NCBI RefSeq assembly: GCF_013009345.1 | Contig: NZ_JABELE010000018.1 | Location: 9,143 to 73,142 of the forward strand | Direction: 5' to 3' | DNA: 64,000 nt | Origin: Acinetobacter geminorum | Lineage (GTDB): Bacteria > Pseudomonadota > Gammaproteobacteria > Pseudomonadales > Moraxellaceae | Part shown: positions 37,104 through 45,293 of the stretch, piece by piece | Layout of the letters: each line of letters opens with the position of its first letter | Position numbering within the stretch: the stretch's first letter is position 1 | The notes under the pieces: model-generated | The model's database searches: none | Told to the model about the DNA's origin: nothing | The model's input: only the letters and a program-made list of their open reading frames with translations | Position numbers and translations under genes: made by a program

Positions 37104-37891
37104 GTCTTATCTACCTTGATCTTTTTAGGATGACGATAAAATGGAACTTTTTTTCGCCACAACTTAAATGCCTCTAAATATATTGAAAACAACATTTTAA
37201 AAGGCGCTAGGCTGTTTATAAGAGCATATCGATATTGCTGTGAAGGAAATGTGATGGGCACAAGTTCAAAGCGCATAGTGGCATCAAAGACTTGTTTTTG
37301 CTCTTCAAAAAGCTGCATGTGAATGACATTCTGCTGATCTGAAAAACTAAATCGCCAATGGTAAGTCAACTGCATGGGCATGAACGGCGAAACATGAAAT
37401 GATTTTTCAAAGTTAAAATCAAAACTCTGATAATCACCCACCTGACTTTGTTGTTTTATACAGTCATGTATATAGACTTTTCGTTCATTCCACGGGGTAT
37501 TGGTGATTTCACTAAGAATAAATAACGGTTTTCCGGCTTTATTTAAAACAAAATAAAATACGACCGAATTAAACCGAAAACCTAAACAACGAGGCAAAGC
37601 CAAGACTCGGATTTCCCAGTCTGGCCGAAGATGTAAGTGATTATTTTGCAGTATCGCTTTCTCTACTCTGTCTCTTATAGAACCGTGATACATGTTTAAA
37701 AAATCATTTTTAGATAGCTTTAATACATTCCAATGATCCGTCGACCAGAGTGAACAATCTTTTGTGATATCAACTAATTGATCTGGATCGAACCATAAAT
37801 AATTTAAGGTCGATGTAAACTCATGCGGTTTAGGGCTATAACGCCGATGACGAATAAGCGCAGGAGCGATAGCAAGTTTATTTAATAACAT
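37100..37891 (-). CDS. DUF1365 family protein
   Basis: The 263-residue protein has the DUF1365 hallmarks: an N-terminal IRHRRYSPKPHEFTSTLNYLWFDPDQL, a central LPRCLGFRFNSVVFYFV, and EVTNTPWNER-type EITNTPWNERKVY. The motif KSFHVSPFMPM near residue 170 is the most conserved part. The function is unknown, but the family is almost always encoded between an FAD amine-oxidase-like protein and a Cfa-type methyltransferase. Its start overlaps the neighbouring stop in the same operon. Confidence 0.9.
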   Translation of the reverse strand: MLLNKLAIAPALIRHRRYSPKPHEFTSTLNYLWFDPDQLVDITKDCSLWSTDHWNVLKLSKNDFLNMYHGSIRDRVEKAILQNNHLHLRPDWEIRVLALPRCLGFRFNSVVFYFVLNKAGKPLFILSEITNTPWNERKVYIHDCIKQQSQVGDYQSFDFNFEKSFHVSPFMPMQLTYHWRFSFSDQQNVIHMQLFEEQKQVFDATMRFELVPITFPSQQYRYALINSLAPFKMLFSIYLEAFKLWRKKVPFYRHPKKIKVDKT

Positions 37892-37912
37892 TTGAAAGCT
37901 CCTTATTTATTC

Positions 37913-39175
37913 TTATAACGCTAAGAGTTGCTCAACAACTCGTGCTGCACTGCGGGCACCGTCTTCATGAAAGCCCCAGCCCCAATATGCTCCACAAAAT
38001 GAAGTACGATTTTGCCCATTAATTTCGTGCCAACGAGATTGAGCTTGAATCGCTTTTGCATCAAATACGGGATGCCGGTATTGCCGCTCAACCAAGATGT
38101 CTTCGGCTTTGATTTTCATATTCGGATTTAAAGTAGAAAAAATTTGCGTAGCGCAGGATAAATTCTGCAAATTGTTCATCCAGTAGGTAAAACCATAATG
38201 TATGTCGGACTCATCGTTTTGAACTTGAGAAATTGGTGTTACATGTACATGCCAGCTTGCCCACTGCAAACGGCTTTTAGGCATAATTGAAAGATCACGA
38301 TGGACGACCATTCGATTATCTTGATAACCAAATTGGCTTAATATTTCTTGTTCAAGTTCTGACGCATCTTTAATTAAATTTAGGCTATCGTCAGCGTGGC
38401 TTGCAAGAATCACCCAGTCATATTGGGCTTGCCCTTCAACGGTTTCGATCAACACAGTTTCTGGTGAACGACTCACAGCTTTTACTTCTGCAAATTTCCA
38501 CTCAATGGATCGGCATTTCTTTTGAATAGCACGAATATAGCTTGCCGAACCATGTTTAACTGTTTGCCATTGTGGGCGGTCTTTTAACTGCAACATGCGG
38601 TGATGTTGAAAAAAGCTCACCACAAATCGATATGGAATTTGTCCTACTTTCTCAACAGGTGCCGACCATAAGGCACCGCACATCGGATAAAGATGTTCAT
38701 AACGGAACTCATGACTATATTTGTGAAAGTCCAAATACTCTTCAATCGATAAATTAGGATCAATATCTGCCACATCTATATCTTTATTGTCATCATAAAA
38801 ACGCAGCAAATCTGAGAGCATTTGCAGAAATTTTCGGTTTAAAAAGTTTTGCGGACGGGCAAAGAGCGACCATTTTTTTGAAGGGTTATATTGAAGTCCA
38901 CTGACCAGATTATTCACAGAAAAACTCATATCGCTGCTTTGAGTTTCTACGCCTAATTTTTTAAGCATGTTGGTAAATAACGGATAGTTATAGTCATTAA
39001 ACACAATAAAACCACTATCTACCGCGACTTTAGTGCCTTCTATCTCTAGCTCGTGAGTGTCAGTATGACCGCCAAAATAATTATTTTTTTCATACACAGT
39101 GACTTGATGTTGTTCTGACAATCTCCAAGCTGCGTAAAGTCCAGATATACCCGAACCAATAATGGCAATTTTCAT
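37913..39175 (-). CDS. FAD-dependent amine-oxidase-like oxidoreductase of the lipid operon
   Basis: The 420-residue flavoprotein starts with the Rossmann motif IAIIGSGISGLYAAWRLSE, followed by EKNNYFGGHTDTHE. It ends with the FAD motif FCGAYWGWGFHEDGARSA, where the family has a similar GxHEDG block. Relatives in Rhodobacter furan fatty acid synthesis and in actinobacterial 10-methyl fatty acid synthesis act as lipid desaturases or reductases beside a Cfa-type methyltransferase. The assignment to such a role here is inference. It overlaps the desaturase gene by 4 nt. Confidence 0.87.
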   Translation of the reverse strand: MKIAIIGSGISGLYAAWRLSEQHQVTVYEKNNYFGGHTDTHELEIEGTKVAVDSGFIVFNDYNYPLFTNMLKKLGVETQSSDMSFSVNNLVSGLQYNPSKKWSLFARPQNFLNRKFLQMLSDLLRFYDDNKDIDVADIDPNLSIEEYLDFHKYSHEFRYEHLYPMCGALWSAPVEKVGQIPYRFVVSFFQHHRMLQLKDRPQWQTVKHGSASYIRAIQKKCRSIEWKFAEVKAVSRSPETVLIETVEGQAQYDWVILASHADDSLNLIKDASELEQEILSQFGYQDNRMVVHRDLSIMPKSRLQWASWHVHVTPISQVQNDESDIHYGFTYWMNNLQNLSCATQIFSTLNPNMKIKAEDILVERQYRHPVFDAKAIQAQSRWHEINGQNRTSFCGAYWGWGFHEDGARSAARVVEQLLAL

Positions 39176-40143
39176 AACACTTCACCGTTTTCAATTTTTT
39201 CTACCGATAGGTTTTTAATCTTTTTATATTGATAAACCTTGTCTGGTACTGGCTTTAGCCCCCACACCAAACCAAATAAAGACATCAGTTTGAGCACATA
39301 AAAAGTGATATCAATCTGCCACCAATAAAAACCTTGTCGCACACTGCCTGCGTAAAAATGATGGTTGTTGTGCCATCCTTCACCCAAGGTAATTAAAGAA
39401 AGTAGGAAGTTATTACGGCTATCATCTGGGGTGTTAAACTCACGTGAACCATAACGATGAGCGAGTGAATTAATACACAAGGTTGCATGTGTTAATAGAA
39501 CAGTGGAAATCACAAATCCCCACACTAAAAGTTGTAAGCCATTGGTGCCCAACTCAGGGAAATGTTGTGCAAGCCACGAACCTAAACCATAAATTGCTAA
39601 GGCCGTCAAAATCACAATAGGCAAACTAAATCGATCTAGCCAAATTAGCTCTGGATATTTCAACCAGTCTTTAATGACTTTTTTTCGAGTAGCAAAATTT
39701 TGCTCATTTAAAAACCAGCCTACATGCGAATACCAAAAGCCTGCTTTTGCTGAATGCGGGTCCTGATCGGTGTCGGTAAAGTGATGGTGATAACGGTGAT
39801 GGGCTGCCCACCATAAAGGTCCGCGCTGCGCACTCATGGTTCCGATCAGTACAAAAATGAATTGAACAATACGTGATGTCTGAAAAGTTTTATGCGAAAG
39901 ATAGCGGTGGAAAAAAGCAGTAATTGCAAACATGCGAAGAAAATAAAACCCCAGCATGAAGATCACAGCAAACCAAGATACGCCCACCCAAAATGCAGCT
40001 AAACAAGCGATATGTAATAAAATAAAAGGAATAATTCTTAACCATTGAATTTTCTTTTCAATGACATATTCGCTAGAAGCACCCACTTGCGCATTTTCTG
40101 AATCTGACCAGCTATCGATCCAGCGCAGAAAAAATTTAGACAT
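39172..40143 (-). CDS. Acyl desaturase (delta-9 type, membrane di-iron)
   Basis: The 323-residue membrane protein has the three histidine boxes of the acyl-CoA/acyl-lipid desaturase family: HRYLSH near residue 78, HHRYHHH near 115 and HNNHH near 255. Four hydrophobic segments flank them. It introduces a double bond into a long acyl chain and is the first gene of the operon. It could supply the unsaturated substrate that the Cfa-type enzymes methylate. Upstream is a 119-nt gap to the lipocalin gene, which is also on the minus strand. Confidence 0.9.
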   Translation of the reverse strand: MSKFFLRWIDSWSDSENAQVGASSEYVIEKKIQWLRIIPFILLHIACLAAFWVGVSWFAVIFMLGFYFLRMFAITAFFHRYLSHKTFQTSRIVQFIFVLIGTMSAQRGPLWWAAHHRYHHHFTDTDQDPHSAKAGFWYSHVGWFLNEQNFATRKKVIKDWLKYPELIWLDRFSLPIVILTALAIYGLGSWLAQHFPELGTNGLQLLVWGFVISTVLLTHATLCINSLAHRYGSREFNTPDDSRNNFLLSLITLGEGWHNNHHFYAGSVRQGFYWWQIDITFYVLKLMSLFGLVWGLKPVPDKVYQYKKIKNLSVEKIENGEVL

Positions 40144-40262
40144 TGATTCTTCCTGATCTAAAGCATTTCTTTTGGTTCTAATTTAGAAAATGCGCAATGA
40201 ATTTTATGTGAAGTTCACTCGGTTACGAGATAAATATAAGCATCTACGCAACCAGCATTTCA

Positions 40263-40826
40263 CTATTTAGACTGTGTTGTTTTAACGAGTTTAGAAACGT
40301 CGTAGCCATAGCTTTTTGCGGTTTGCAGATAAGATTGATATGTCGCCTCATCAAGTTGAGGGCTACGAGAAAGAATCCATAAATATTTATGGCTTGGGCC
40401 ACCCACTAAAGCGACCTGATAATTTGGGTCAACTCTTAAAACCCAGTAATCGCCTTTTGTAAAAGGAATCCATCTAAGACCAGAAGGTAAAAAGCTCACC
40501 TTCAATTTACTGTTGCCTTCATTTTGCGGATAAGCAACTCCTTCAGATGAGATCATTTCGCCTTTTTTTGTCGTACAGCTATTTAAAACACCAACGGTTT
40601 TGTCCGCGTTAATAGAATAGTTTGCAGTTGTATTGGCTACACAATTACGCTGAAAAAACATCGGTAAATGCGCAATTTCATACCACTTACCTGCGTATTT
40701 ATTAATATCAATAGAATCAACAGCGACAGGTTTAGTATTGGTGTCTGCAAAGGTGCTCAAAGGAAGCATTAAACTGACCGCTGCAAGGCTACTGCTGATG
40801 ATGAGTGACTTAAATAATAATTTCAT
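40263..40826 (-). CDS. Lipocalin family protein (Blc-like), secreted
   Basis: The 187-residue protein has a signal peptide (about 1-27, ending STFA). Its bacterial lipocalin fold has YAGKWYEIAHLPMFFQRNC near residue 44 and the end blocks YWVLRVDPNYQVALVGGP and YLWILSRSP. E. coli Blc is an outer membrane lipoprotein; here no lipobox cysteine is present, so the mature protein is probably soluble in the periplasm. Lipocalins carry lysophospholipids or fatty acids, which fits its place just upstream of the lipid-modification operon on the same strand. Confidence 0.88.
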   Translation of the reverse strand: MKLLFKSLIISSSLAAVSLMLPLSTFADTNTKPVAVDSIDINKYAGKWYEIAHLPMFFQRNCVANTTANYSINADKTVGVLNSCTTKKGEMISSEGVAYPQNEGNSKLKVSFLPSGLRWIPFTKGDYWVLRVDPNYQVALVGGPSHKYLWILSRSPQLDEATYQSYLQTAKSYGYDVSKLVKTTQSK

Positions 40827-40922
40827 GATTGCCCTCTTCTGTTTATTTCATACGTTTAAACATACGTCAGAGGGCTGTGAACAAAGTGTGAATTCTAAAA
40901 ATTAAGCAACATTAATAAGGAT

Positions 40923-42326
40923 TTAATTGTATTTCTTTAGAGCATCTGCAACTGGAAAATCAAGCTCAAAGCACACACCCTCAACCGTGTTATAAACTCG
41001 ATAGCGGCCATGATGTAGATCCATAATTGAAGCAACAATCGACAAACCTAATCCACCTGTTTGATTCTCATCACTTCGACTTGAATGGCATTGGTAAAAT
41101 CTTTCAAAAAGATGCTCAAGTTGATGTTCAGCAATTGAAACCCCACCAGTTACCACAGTCAAACTCACCCATTGCTTATGCTCAATCATCTTATGTTTTG
41201 TTGCGATATAAATAGTTCGCTTGTCACCACCGTGAACCAACGCATTTAAAATCAGGTTGTAAACGGCTCTTTGAAAAAGCTCAGGATCTGCAAATAATGT
41301 TTGAGCTTCTAAGTTAAAACTAAAATGACAGTCTTGTTCCTCGGCCTGATATTCAAAAATCTGGCATAACCTATCAATAACATCTTGGATATTTATTTCT
41401 TGTTTATTTACAAGCACCATTTTCTGATCGGCTCTTGCCAAGAAAAGCATGCTATCAATCATGCGTTTTAATCTGTGGTAGTCATCTAAATGAGACACCA
41501 GCAAATCTTCATATTGCTCAACCGAACGTTCGCCAGTTAAAGCAATCTCGGTTTGCCCAATCAGATTATTTAAAGGTGTGCGGAACTCATGTGCGATATC
41601 TTCAGAAAAACGGTTGAGCTGTGTATAGCCTTTTTCGATACGCTCAAGCATGTGGTTTATATCTTTTGAAAGCAGATCAACTTCTAAAGGTGAATTGGGG
41701 AGGTTTAACCGTTTCTGTAGCTGATTTACGTTAATAGAATGAGTTTGCTTGCGAAGCTGTTGTAGCGACTTTAAACCTAAATGACACACTAAAATGCAAA
41801 GCACAAAGATCGCAAACACGCCCCCGACCACATACATCAAGAGACTTTCTTGAAAAGGTAAAAGAATATTGATACGTTCTGACCACTGTTTACCCGCAAT
41901 GAGTAGATAAGGCTCGTCATTAATTTTTATGGTTTTCCAAGCAATTCGCGTTGGATATGAGTTGTTCACTAAATCTTGAAATTGAAGACTATCGCGCTTT
42001 GCAAGTTCAGGCAGTTGAATGTGGAGCGGATTGATATTAATTAAACTTTTGCCTTTATGAATAAGCAGAAATAAGTTGTCTTGATTGCCAAGCATGTTTT
42101 GATACAGCTTAGGCCGCGCAATAATTTGCTCTACATTTTCGCTATCTTGCAGCAAAATTTCCAAACGATTAATTCTGTCTGCTAAAGCTTTATCTTGCTG
42201 CTTCAATAAAATTTGATTAATGCCTAAATAGGTCATAAAGCCGACGGAACATAAAATTAAGGCAGAACAAAGCGTGACCAGTAATGTAATACGGACTTCA
42301 AGAGAACGTAGAAGTTTAAAGTTCAT
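40923..42326 (-). CDS. Heavy-metal/HprS-type sensor histidine kinase
   Basis: The 467-residue kinase belongs to the CusS/HprS family. It has two transmembrane helices (about 12-35 and 160-182) around a periplasmic sensor, a HAMP linker, and HisKA with FSEDIAHEFRTPLNNLIGQTE near residue 245. HATPase follows with NLILNALVHGG; its G box is degenerate, with TVVTGGVSI at the position of the DNGxGI motif. This loss of the usual DxGxG glycine/aspartate pattern is notable. It overlaps its response regulator gene by 4 nt. Confidence 0.85.
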   Translation of the reverse strand: MNFKLLRSLEVRITLLVTLCSALILCSVGFMTYLGINQILLKQQDKALADRINRLEILLQDSENVEQIIARPKLYQNMLGNQDNLFLLIHKGKSLININPLHIQLPELAKRDSLQFQDLVNNSYPTRIAWKTIKINDEPYLLIAGKQWSERINILLPFQESLLMYVVGGVFAIFVLCILVCHLGLKSLQQLRKQTHSINVNQLQKRLNLPNSPLEVDLLSKDINHMLERIEKGYTQLNRFSEDIAHEFRTPLNNLIGQTEIALTGERSVEQYEDLLVSHLDDYHRLKRMIDSMLFLARADQKMVLVNKQEINIQDVIDRLCQIFEYQAEEQDCHFSFNLEAQTLFADPELFQRAVYNLILNALVHGGDKRTIYIATKHKMIEHKQWVSLTVVTGGVSIAEHQLEHLFERFYQCHSSRSDENQTGGLGLSIVASIMDLHHGRYRVYNTVEGVCFELDFPVADALKKYN

Positions 42327-42994
42327 AAGCTAACCGAAATTTTATAGCCCAAGCCACGTATGGTATGAATGAGTTTTAGCTCATATCCCTCATCAATTTT
42401 GCTTCGTAAACGGCGTACTGCAACGTCAATAAAGTTAGTATCAGTGTCAAAGTTAATGTTCCAAACTTCGGAACCAATTTGTCTGCGTGTCACGATTTGT
42501 TCTTTGTTGAGCAAAAGATAACGCAACAAATTAAATTCGGTTTTACTCAGCTCAATTAAGTTGCCACTACGCCAAACTTTATGGCTAACCACATCCATCT
42601 TTAAATCACTAATAGACAGCTCGTTTTCTTGCAGATATTGCTGTCGTCTTAACAGGCTTTTAATGCGTGCCAATAGTTCAATATAGGAAAAAGGCTTAGC
42701 CAAGTAATCATCTGCACCCAACTCTAACCCTTTCACTCTATCCATAACCTGATCTTTCGCCGTTAAGAAAATCACCGGAATTTTTGAAAACTGGCGTAGG
42801 ACCTGTAATACGCTCCAGCCGTCTATGTCCGGCAACATGACGTCAAGAATAAGCAAGTCATATTGATCTCTCTTTAGCATTTCCAAACCTTGCAGCCCTA
42901 AGTGAACGCACTCCGCTTGATATCCAGACTCTTTTAATCCTTTGACCAAATAAGTGGCGATCTTGATCTCGTCTTCAATAATAAGGATACGCAT
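42323..42994 (-). CDS. Heavy-metal/HprR-type OmpR-family response regulator
   Basis: The regulator has the receiver Asp in LLILDVMLPDIDGWS, Lys in YLAKPFSYIELLARI, and an OmpR-type winged helix ending IHTIRGLGYKI. It resembles CusR and HprR. I choose the ATG of MRILIIEDE as start; an ATG five codons upstream is in frame but leaves the operator-like repeat only 9 nt away. It is divergent from a GlcG/HbpS-like gene and a periplasmic hydroxyisourate hydrolase gene. E. coli hprRS is likewise adjacent to hiuH, which supports HprRS identity. Confidence 0.85.
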   Translation of the reverse strand: MRILIIEDEIKIATYLVKGLKESGYQAECVHLGLQGLEMLKRDQYDLLILDVMLPDIDGWSVLQVLRQFSKIPVIFLTAKDQVMDRVKGLELGADDYLAKPFSYIELLARIKSLLRRQQYLQENELSISDLKMDVVSHKVWRSGNLIELSKTEFNLLRYLLLNKEQIVTRRQIGSEVWNINFDTDTNFIDVAVRRLRSKIDEGYELKLIHTIRGLGYKISVSL

Positions 42995-43017
42995 TTTGTA
43001 GAGACTCATTTGAAAGA

Positions 43018-43042
43018 TGACAACTTTGTAATGTGATTGTCA
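43018..43042. promoter_or_regulatory. Inverted repeat between the HprR-like gene and the HbpS-like gene
   Basis: TGACAA and TTGTCA flank 13 nt that include TTTGTAATG. TGACAA/TTGTCA half-sites and a TTTGTAATG/CATTACAAA half-site are elements of CusR and HprR boxes in E. coli, so this is a candidate binding site for the adjacent regulator. Confidence 0.5.
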
Positions 43043-43098
43043 TGCTTGAAATTAAGCAATTTGTTTAAGATTTTCAAAGCGACTTAGAGGCAATCATT

Positions 43099-43587
43099 AT
43101 GAAAAAATTGAACTGGCTGATGTTAGCAGCCGTGCTATTTGGTAATAGTACTTTTGCACAGCCCCCTGCTTTGAATCAAGTTTATTCATTAGATCTCAAA
43201 ACTGCCCACCTGTTAGCCGACAGTGCGAAAGAGGCATGTAAAAAACTAAACCAAAATATTGCGGTTGTTGTTGTAGATCGTGGCGGTAATCCATTAACTG
43301 CCGAACGGCATGAGCTGGTGGGTCCGCATAATTTAATGGCTGCCGAGAAAAAAGCCTATACCGCGTTATCTACCAAAACATCGACCTTAGTTTTAAGCCA
43401 AAACAGTAATCAAAACCCCGATGCAAAAAATTTAACTACCGTAGCAAATTTACTTTTGTTAGGCGGTGGCGTACCTGTTCGTTTTGAGAACCAAGTGATC
43501 GGAGCCATTGGGGTTGCGGGTGCTGGCGGCGCACAAAATGACAATCAATGTGCAAGCAAAGCCATTGAAACCGTTTTTCATTCATAA
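43099..43587 (+). CDS. GlcG/HbpS-family secreted heme-binding-like protein
   Basis: The 162-residue protein has a signal peptide (about 1-20, ending STFA) and a GlcG/HbpS (DUF336) domain. The domain carries SAKEACKKLNQNIAVVVVDRGGNPL, LMAAEKKAYTALSTKTS and GAIGVAGAGGAQNDNQCA-type C-terminal glycine-rich motifs. HbpS binds heme and iron and takes part in redox sensing in Streptomyces; here the role is unknown. It is the first gene of a two-gene transcript divergent from the HprRS-like system. Confidence 0.85.
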   Translation: MKKLNWLMLAAVLFGNSTFAQPPALNQVYSLDLKTAHLLADSAKEACKKLNQNIAVVVVDRGGNPLTAERHELVGPHNLMAAEKKAYTALSTKTSTLVLSQNSNQNPDAKNLTTVANLLLLGGGVPVRFENQVIGAIGVAGAGGAQNDNQCASKAIETVFHS

Positions 43588-43597
43588 GGAGTTCATC

Positions 43598-43999
43598 ATG
43601 ACTAAATCATTTATTGCTTTATCTTCGTTATTTATAGCTTCGGCTACATTTGCACAAACTAATCCGCTAAGTGTGCACGTGTTAAATCTAGAAACGGGTT
43701 TACCCTCTTCTCAGGTTGAAGTCGTTTTAGAGAAAAACACCAATAACCAATGGGTTAAACTCAACCAGCAAGTGACCGATTCAAATGGTCGTATTACTGC
43801 GCTCTATCCAGAAAATAAAAAACTAGAGCAAGGTATTTATAAAGTTACTTTTAAAACAGAAGACTGGTTTAAGAAGAACAAACAACAAACTTTTTTTGCC
43901 GAGGTTCCAGTAATTTTTAAAGTCGATGGAAGCGTAAATCACTACCATATTCCATTACTACTTAGCCCTTACGGTTATTCAACCTATAGAGGCAACTAA
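43598..43999 (+). CDS. hiuH: Periplasmic 5-hydroxyisourate hydrolase (transthyretin-like)
   Basis: The 133-residue protein has a signal peptide (about 1-20, ending ATFA) followed by the HiuH/transthyretin-like fold. The catalytic motifs are LSVHVLNLETGLPS (His), the DSNGRI loop and the C-terminal hallmark YSTYRGN, close to the canonical YRGS. The true start is the ATG after AAGGAGTTCATC; a longer in-frame ORF inside the upstream gene is not translated from there. The enzyme cleaves 5-hydroxyisourate in ureide metabolism. Placement beside an HprRS-like system parallels E. coli yedX/hiuH. Confidence 0.93.
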   Translation: MTKSFIALSSLFIASATFAQTNPLSVHVLNLETGLPSSQVEVVLEKNTNNQWVKLNQQVTDSNGRITALYPENKKLEQGIYKVTFKTEDWFKKNKQQTFFAEVPVIFKVDGSVNHYHIPLLLSPYGYSTYRGN

Positions 44000-44002
44000 A
44001 AT

Positions 44003-44041
44003 AAAAAACCCCTTTATCTGTTGTGCACAAGTAAAGGGGTT
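44003..44041 (-). terminator. Hairpin downstream of hiuH, best read as a minus-strand terminator
   Basis: AACCCCTTTA and TAAAGGGGTT form a 10-bp stem with a 15-nt loop. The T run (TTTTTTAT) is on the minus-strand side, so it would stop transcripts coming from the flavoprotein gene or the pqiC fragment. On the plus strand no T run follows. Confidence 0.65.
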
Positions 44042-44059
44042 GATTAAAAACGATGCGTT

Positions 44060-44296
44060 TTACGAACAAACACCATTGCTAATAACGGATTTTTTGTTTG
44101 AATCTAGCGCCACAATTGAAGAAGAAACCGTATTAATGATTTGAGTCATTGCTTCACTTGAAGCATTCACAATACCTTCCATCTTTTTAGTTTTCTGATC
44201 AATTGGCTGCTTAAAAGCAATTCGACAATTGAGCTGAGATCCTGCATTCGTGATGATCTTAGTAGAATGCAGTTTTCCTAATTTACGATGAACCAT
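44060..44296 (-). pseudogene. Chimeric fragment: racemase codons fused to the 3' end of pqiC
   Basis: The 78-codon frame is a mosaic. Its first 15 codons (MVHRKLGKLHSTK) match the Asp/Glu racemase family, with about 39 of 45 bases identical to the gene at 29,450-30,139. The remaining 63 codons repeat the last codons of the pqiC gene at 45,859-46,051, with 4 mismatches in 193 bp. No promoter or ribosome binding site is evident. It is a recombination scar rather than a working gene. Confidence 0.85.
44064..44256. repeat. 193-bp direct repeat, copy 1 (duplicated 3' end of pqiC)
   Basis: Identical to 45,859-46,051 except for four substitutions. It bounds, with copy 2, a 1.6-kb segment that carries the flavoprotein gene and the Rrf2 gene. 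Confidence 0.92.
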
Positions 44297-45179
44297 TAAG
44301 AATAAGCGAACGGTGAGCGCTTACCCCTGCCATCATTCCATCTGCAACTGCGAATGGTACCGAACCACCTAAACGTGCAATATCACCGCAAGCAAAAACC
44401 CCTTTTACCGTGGTGTCTTTTGTCGCGCTTGTTTTGATTATTTGTCCAAACGGCGTGTCTTCGACTTCACATCCAAGCTCGGCCAGCCAAGGTTGAGTAA
44501 TATATGTACGTGTTGGAATAAACAGTCCATCCAGAGCAATAACCTTTCCATCGGTAAACACAATCTCTGCCTCACCTCTGATTTCCTGAATAAGACATGG
44601 CTCTACAATCACTCCACGTTTTTGTAAGGAAATATGCCATTCTGTATGAATGAGTTGATCATTTCCATTAAGTAAAAACGTGGTTGGGCCCCAATCAGGC
44701 AGCATCATCGCCAATTGTAAGCTGTGTTCTGACGTGGCCAAAATACCGATTTTTCCTTTTTCTAACTCGTATCCATGGCAATATGGACAATGAAAAACCG
44801 TTTTCCCCCATCTTTCAGCCAAACCCGCTATTTCTGGCAACTGATCACTAACTCCTGCCGCAATAATAATTTTTTTAGTTTGAATGGAATACACTCCATC
44901 AATACAAATACAAAAACCTTCATCTATTTTTGCAATTTTTTTAACTCTCCCATTTTGCCATTCAACAGTGCTATAAACTTCTAATTGTTTTTTTGCAATT
45001 TCAACAATTTCATTAGCTTGAGTTCCATCTTGGGTAAGGAATCCATGAGAATATTCAGCAAAACGATTTCTTCTTTGCCCTGCATCAATTATTGCAATGT
45101 TTCTACGTGCACGGGCCAACGGCATTGCTGCTGATAAACCCGCATAACTGCCACCAATAATCGCAACGTCATACAGCAT
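44283..45179 (-). CDS. Thioredoxin-reductase-like FAD/NAD(P) oxidoreductase
   Basis: The 298-residue flavoprotein begins DVAIIGGSYAGLSAAMPLARARR, has the redox-active disulfide motif HCPYCHGYE near residue 135 and the FAD motif VFACGDIARLGGSVPFAVADG near the end. This CPYC/HGYE form is typical of the stand-alone dithiol oxidase/reductase subgroup rather than of true TrxB. Start chosen: the ATG of MLYDVAI, with AAGGGTG upstream; a GTG three codons earlier is also possible. The last codons (NGSS) and the stop are encoded by the racemase-derived fragment, so the natural C-terminus was replaced. Confidence 0.87.
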   Translation of the reverse strand: MLYDVAIIGGSYAGLSAAMPLARARRNIAIIDAGQRRNRFAEYSHGFLTQDGTQANEIVEIAKKQLEVYSTVEWQNGRVKKIAKIDEGFCICIDGVYSIQTKKIIIAAGVSDQLPEIAGLAERWGKTVFHCPYCHGYELEKGKIGILATSEHSLQLAMMLPDWGPTTFLLNGNDQLIHTEWHISLQKRGVIVEPCLIQEIRGEAEIVFTDGKVIALDGLFIPTRTYITQPWLAELGCEVEDTPFGQIIKTSATKDTTVKGVFACGDIARLGGSVPFAVADGMMAGVSAHRSLILNGSS

Positions 45180-45197
45180 TTTATTCACCCTTAATAA

Positions 45198-45214
45198 GTA
45201 ACTTATGAAGTTAC
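45198..45214. promoter_or_regulatory. Candidate Rrf2 operator 1
   Basis: GTAACTT and AAGTTAC are perfect inverted arms around ATG. The centre is 40 bp from the second site, which places both on one face of the helix. Confidence 0.6.
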
Positions 45215-45237
45215 ATTAATGCCTTTTATTTTAATTT

Positions 45238-45254
45238 GCAACTTTTCATGTTAC
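45238..45254. promoter_or_regulatory. Candidate Rrf2 operator 2
   Basis: GCAACTTTTCATGTTAC is a degenerate version of operator 1 (outer arms GCAAC/GTTAC). It lies 40 nt before the Rrf2 start. Confidence 0.5.
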
Positions 45255-45293
45255 ATTTTATACATTCTATTGATCGCGCTGTTTTTTGTGCTT

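Noticed and set aside
43508..43597. Upstream extension of hiuH inside the HbpS-like gene
   Set aside because: The internal ATG with AAGGAG and a signal peptide is the clear start.
45219..45293. Upstream extension of the Rrf2 gene
   Set aside because: It lies on the operators and encodes an implausible hydrophobic leader.
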